Origin: CBFGRU01 sp965651255
GTDB taxonomy: Bacteria > Planctomycetota > Phycisphaerae > Phycisphaerales > SM1A02
Direction of reading: 5' to 3'
DNA: 34,403 nt
Assembly: GCA_965651255.1 (NCBI GenBank)
Contig: CBFGRU010000004.1
Coordinates: 1 to 34,403 of the forward strand
The notes under the pieces were generated by a model. That model had not been told where the DNA came from. It did no database searches and worked only from the letters and a program-made list of their open reading frames with translations. A program made the position numbers and the translations under genes. Shown here piece by piece: positions 33,025 to 34,403 of this stretch; the first letter of the stretch is position 1, and every line of letters begins with the position of its first letter.

Positions 33025-34403
33025 CTTCGTTGCAGACGTTCTTGCAACAGGATGCGCCCGCGCTCATGGCCGGCGTGCTCGCCGCGGTCGCGTGCGCCTT
33101 GTGCGGTTCGTTTCTTGTCCTGCGGCGCATGAGTCTCATGGGCGATGCGATCAGTCATGCCGTCCTGCCGGGAATCGTGGCGGCGTTTGTCCTCAGTGAA
33201 TCACTCTCAACGCTGCCGGTGTTCATCGGAGCCGCCATCGTCGGCGTTCTCACCTCGCTGCTCTCTGAGCTCGTCCACCGCGTCGGGCGCATTGAACCCG
33301 GCGCGAGCATGGGGGTGGTGTTTACCGTGCTCTTCTCCATCGGCGTCATCTGGATCGAGCAGATCGGTGGCCGCAGCGTGCATCTGGATGCCGATTGCGT
33401 GTTGTACGGAAACATGCAGAACGCGATCTGGCCGGAAGCGCCGACCACCCTCGCGGGCCTCTTTCAGCTCCAGTCACTCTCGACGGTGCCGCACACTGTC
33501 CAGACCCTCGCCATCGCCGTGGTCGTCAATGTCGTGATCGTTGTGATGTTCTTCAAGGAACTTCGCCTGACTTCGTTTGATCCTGCACTGGCAGCGGCGC
33601 TGGGATATCGACCGGCGTTGATGCACGCGGGCTTGATGACGCTGGTGGCGATGACGACCGTTGCGGCCTTCGAGGCGGTGGGGTCGATCCTGGTGGTTGC
33701 AATGCTCATCGTCCCCGGCGCGGTGGGGCACCTCTTCTGCGATCGATTGGGAAGTCTGTTGATCGTCGCGACGCTGGCTGCAATTCTCGCGAGTACCGGC
33801 GGGTACGCAGCCGGGGCGCTGCTGAACCTCGATACAACCGGCATGGTCGGCGTGATGCTGGGAGTGATTCTGCTTGGCGCGGGGCTTTTCGCTCCGCGAC
33901 ATGGGTGGCTGGCGCGTTGGCTTCGCAGGGTTCGGATGCAGGTAACCGCAGCGCGCGAGGATATGCTCGGCGCGCTCTGGCGATTGGAAGAGATGCCGGT
34001 GAAGGGCATCACCTCACGCGGTGCACCGGCCGCGGATGACCTCCGGCGCGTGGTCGGCGGCGGCTGGATTGGTCGGATTGCGTTTCGTCGCCTGCTTGCG
34101 CGGGGAGAAGCTGTGGATCGCGATTCCGATGGGCGTGACTCTGGTATCTCGCTCACCGAGATTGGACGCTCGCGCGCCCGAGGGGTGGTGCGTGCGCACC
34201 GACTGTGGGAGACGTATCTGGTCAGGATTCTCGGTCTCCGGCCAGATCACGTTCACGATACAGCGATGGCTCTGGAACACATTACCGATGAAGAACTCCG
34301 CGAACGGTTGGCCCGTCGCGTCGAGGATGCGCGGGTCGATCCGCATGGCAGCGCGATTCCCGATGATCGCCCGGATGTTGAATCGGGTTCGTCGGATCGC
34401 TCA
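33021..34403 (+). CDS. Metal ABC permease fused to a DtxR-like regulatory domain (runs off window)
   Basis: At least 461 codons are open to the window edge; no stop is seen. Residues 1-300 are an ABC-3 permease (FLVLRRMSLMGDAISHAVLP, then ELRLTSFDPALAAALGY), coupled to the first permease by ATGA. The C-terminal part continues as a DtxR-like protein: winged helix from REDMLGALWRLEE (Glu313, Asp314), then the metal domain SLTEIGRSRARGVVRAHRLW and MALEHITDEEL, ending in PHGSAIP. Metal ligands of DtxR map to His393, Glu397, His412, Met416 (Cys102 in DtxR), Glu419 and His420. It could sense cytoplasmic metal at the transporter itself. The true C-terminus is outside the window. Confidence 0.9.
   Translation, partial: MTSLQTFLQQDAPALMAGVLAAVACALCGSFLVLRRMSLMGDAISHAVLPGIVAAFVLSESLSTLPVFIGAAIVGVLTSLLSELVHRVGRIEPGASMGVVFTVLFSIGVIWIEQIGGRSVHLDADCVLYGNMQNAIWPEAPTTLAGLFQLQSLSTVPHTVQTLAIAVVVNVVIVVMFFKELRLTSFDPALAAALGYRPALMHAGLMTLVAMTTVAAFEAVGSILVVAMLIVPGAVGHLFCDRLGSLLIVATLAAILASTGGYAAGALLNLDTTGMVGVMLGVILLGAGLFAPRHGWLARWLRRVRMQVTAAREDMLGALWRLEEMPVKGITSRGAPAADDLRRVVGGGWIGRIAFRRLLARGEAVDRDSDGRDSGISLTEIGRSRARGVVRAHRLWETYLVRILGLRPDHVHDTAMALEHITDEELRERLARRVEDARVDPHGSAIPDDRPDVESGSSDRS

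Noticed and set aside
33464..34156. A minus-strand frame of about 230 codons under the fused permease
   Set aside because: Ser/Thr/Arg-rich shadow; the plus-strand frame encodes a recognisable permease and sensor.

Overview
The window is about 34 kb of GC-rich, gene-dense bacterial chromosome. The gene content suggests a planctomycete, most likely the Phycisphaerae side of the phylum. The reasons are a DUF58/BatA-like/VWA membrane-protein set, several HDOD and unusual receiver proteins, an ECF sigma factor with a one-TM partner, a YidC with a long low-complexity periplasmic linker, and many 4-nt ATGA/GTGA gene overlaps. The lineage is inferred from gene style only. I saw no rRNA, tRNA, CRISPR array, insertion sequence or prophage.

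Layout. 1-5.2 kb (+): end of a calcineurin-like phosphoesterase, yidC, mnmE and a YbgC-type thioesterase. 5.2-10.9 kb (+): a three-gene DUF58 / BatA-like / VWA-GATase-like membrane cluster. 10.9-16.3 kb (-): 3-hydroxyacyl-CoA dehydrogenase, a secreted two-domain protein of unknown function, a LysM lipoprotein, an EamA transporter, and an ECF sigma factor with a probable anti-sigma partner. 16.3-22.4 kb (-): ybeY and a CorC-type CBS protein, preceded by three signalling genes (HTH-receiver, HDOD-histidine kinase, degenerate receiver-GAF). 22.7-24.3 kb (-): a divergent metallophosphoesterase coupled to tsaB. 24.3-24.5 kb (+): remains of a GNAT acetyltransferase broken by two frameshifts. 24.5-29.4 kb: a DUF3592 protein, holB, a NUDIX hydrolase (+), a Na/phosphate cotransporter-like protein and a secreted TPR protein. 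29.5-34.4 kb (+): a metal-uptake operon that runs off the window.

The strongest system is the last one. A MntR-type regulator with all six expected metal ligands is followed by a TroA-like binding lipoprotein, an ABC ATPase and two membrane permeases, with 4-6 nt junctions throughout. Ahead of it, a TTGACA/TACATT promoter carries a perfect 20-bp palindrome laid out like the enterobacterial MntR box, and a weaker copy lies in the leader. The last permease continues past its membrane part into a DtxR-like winged helix and metal-binding domain. The operon therefore appears to encode two metal sensors: one soluble, and one attached to the transporter.

A second system worth attention is the three-gene signalling locus at 18.4-22.4 kb. 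Its response regulator has an excisionase/MerR-like HTH placed before the receiver, its kinase is fused to an HDOD domain, and a third protein has a receiver lacking key residues. Housekeeping genes (yidC-mnmE, ybeY-corC, tsaB, holB) are intact and anchor the window as core chromosome.
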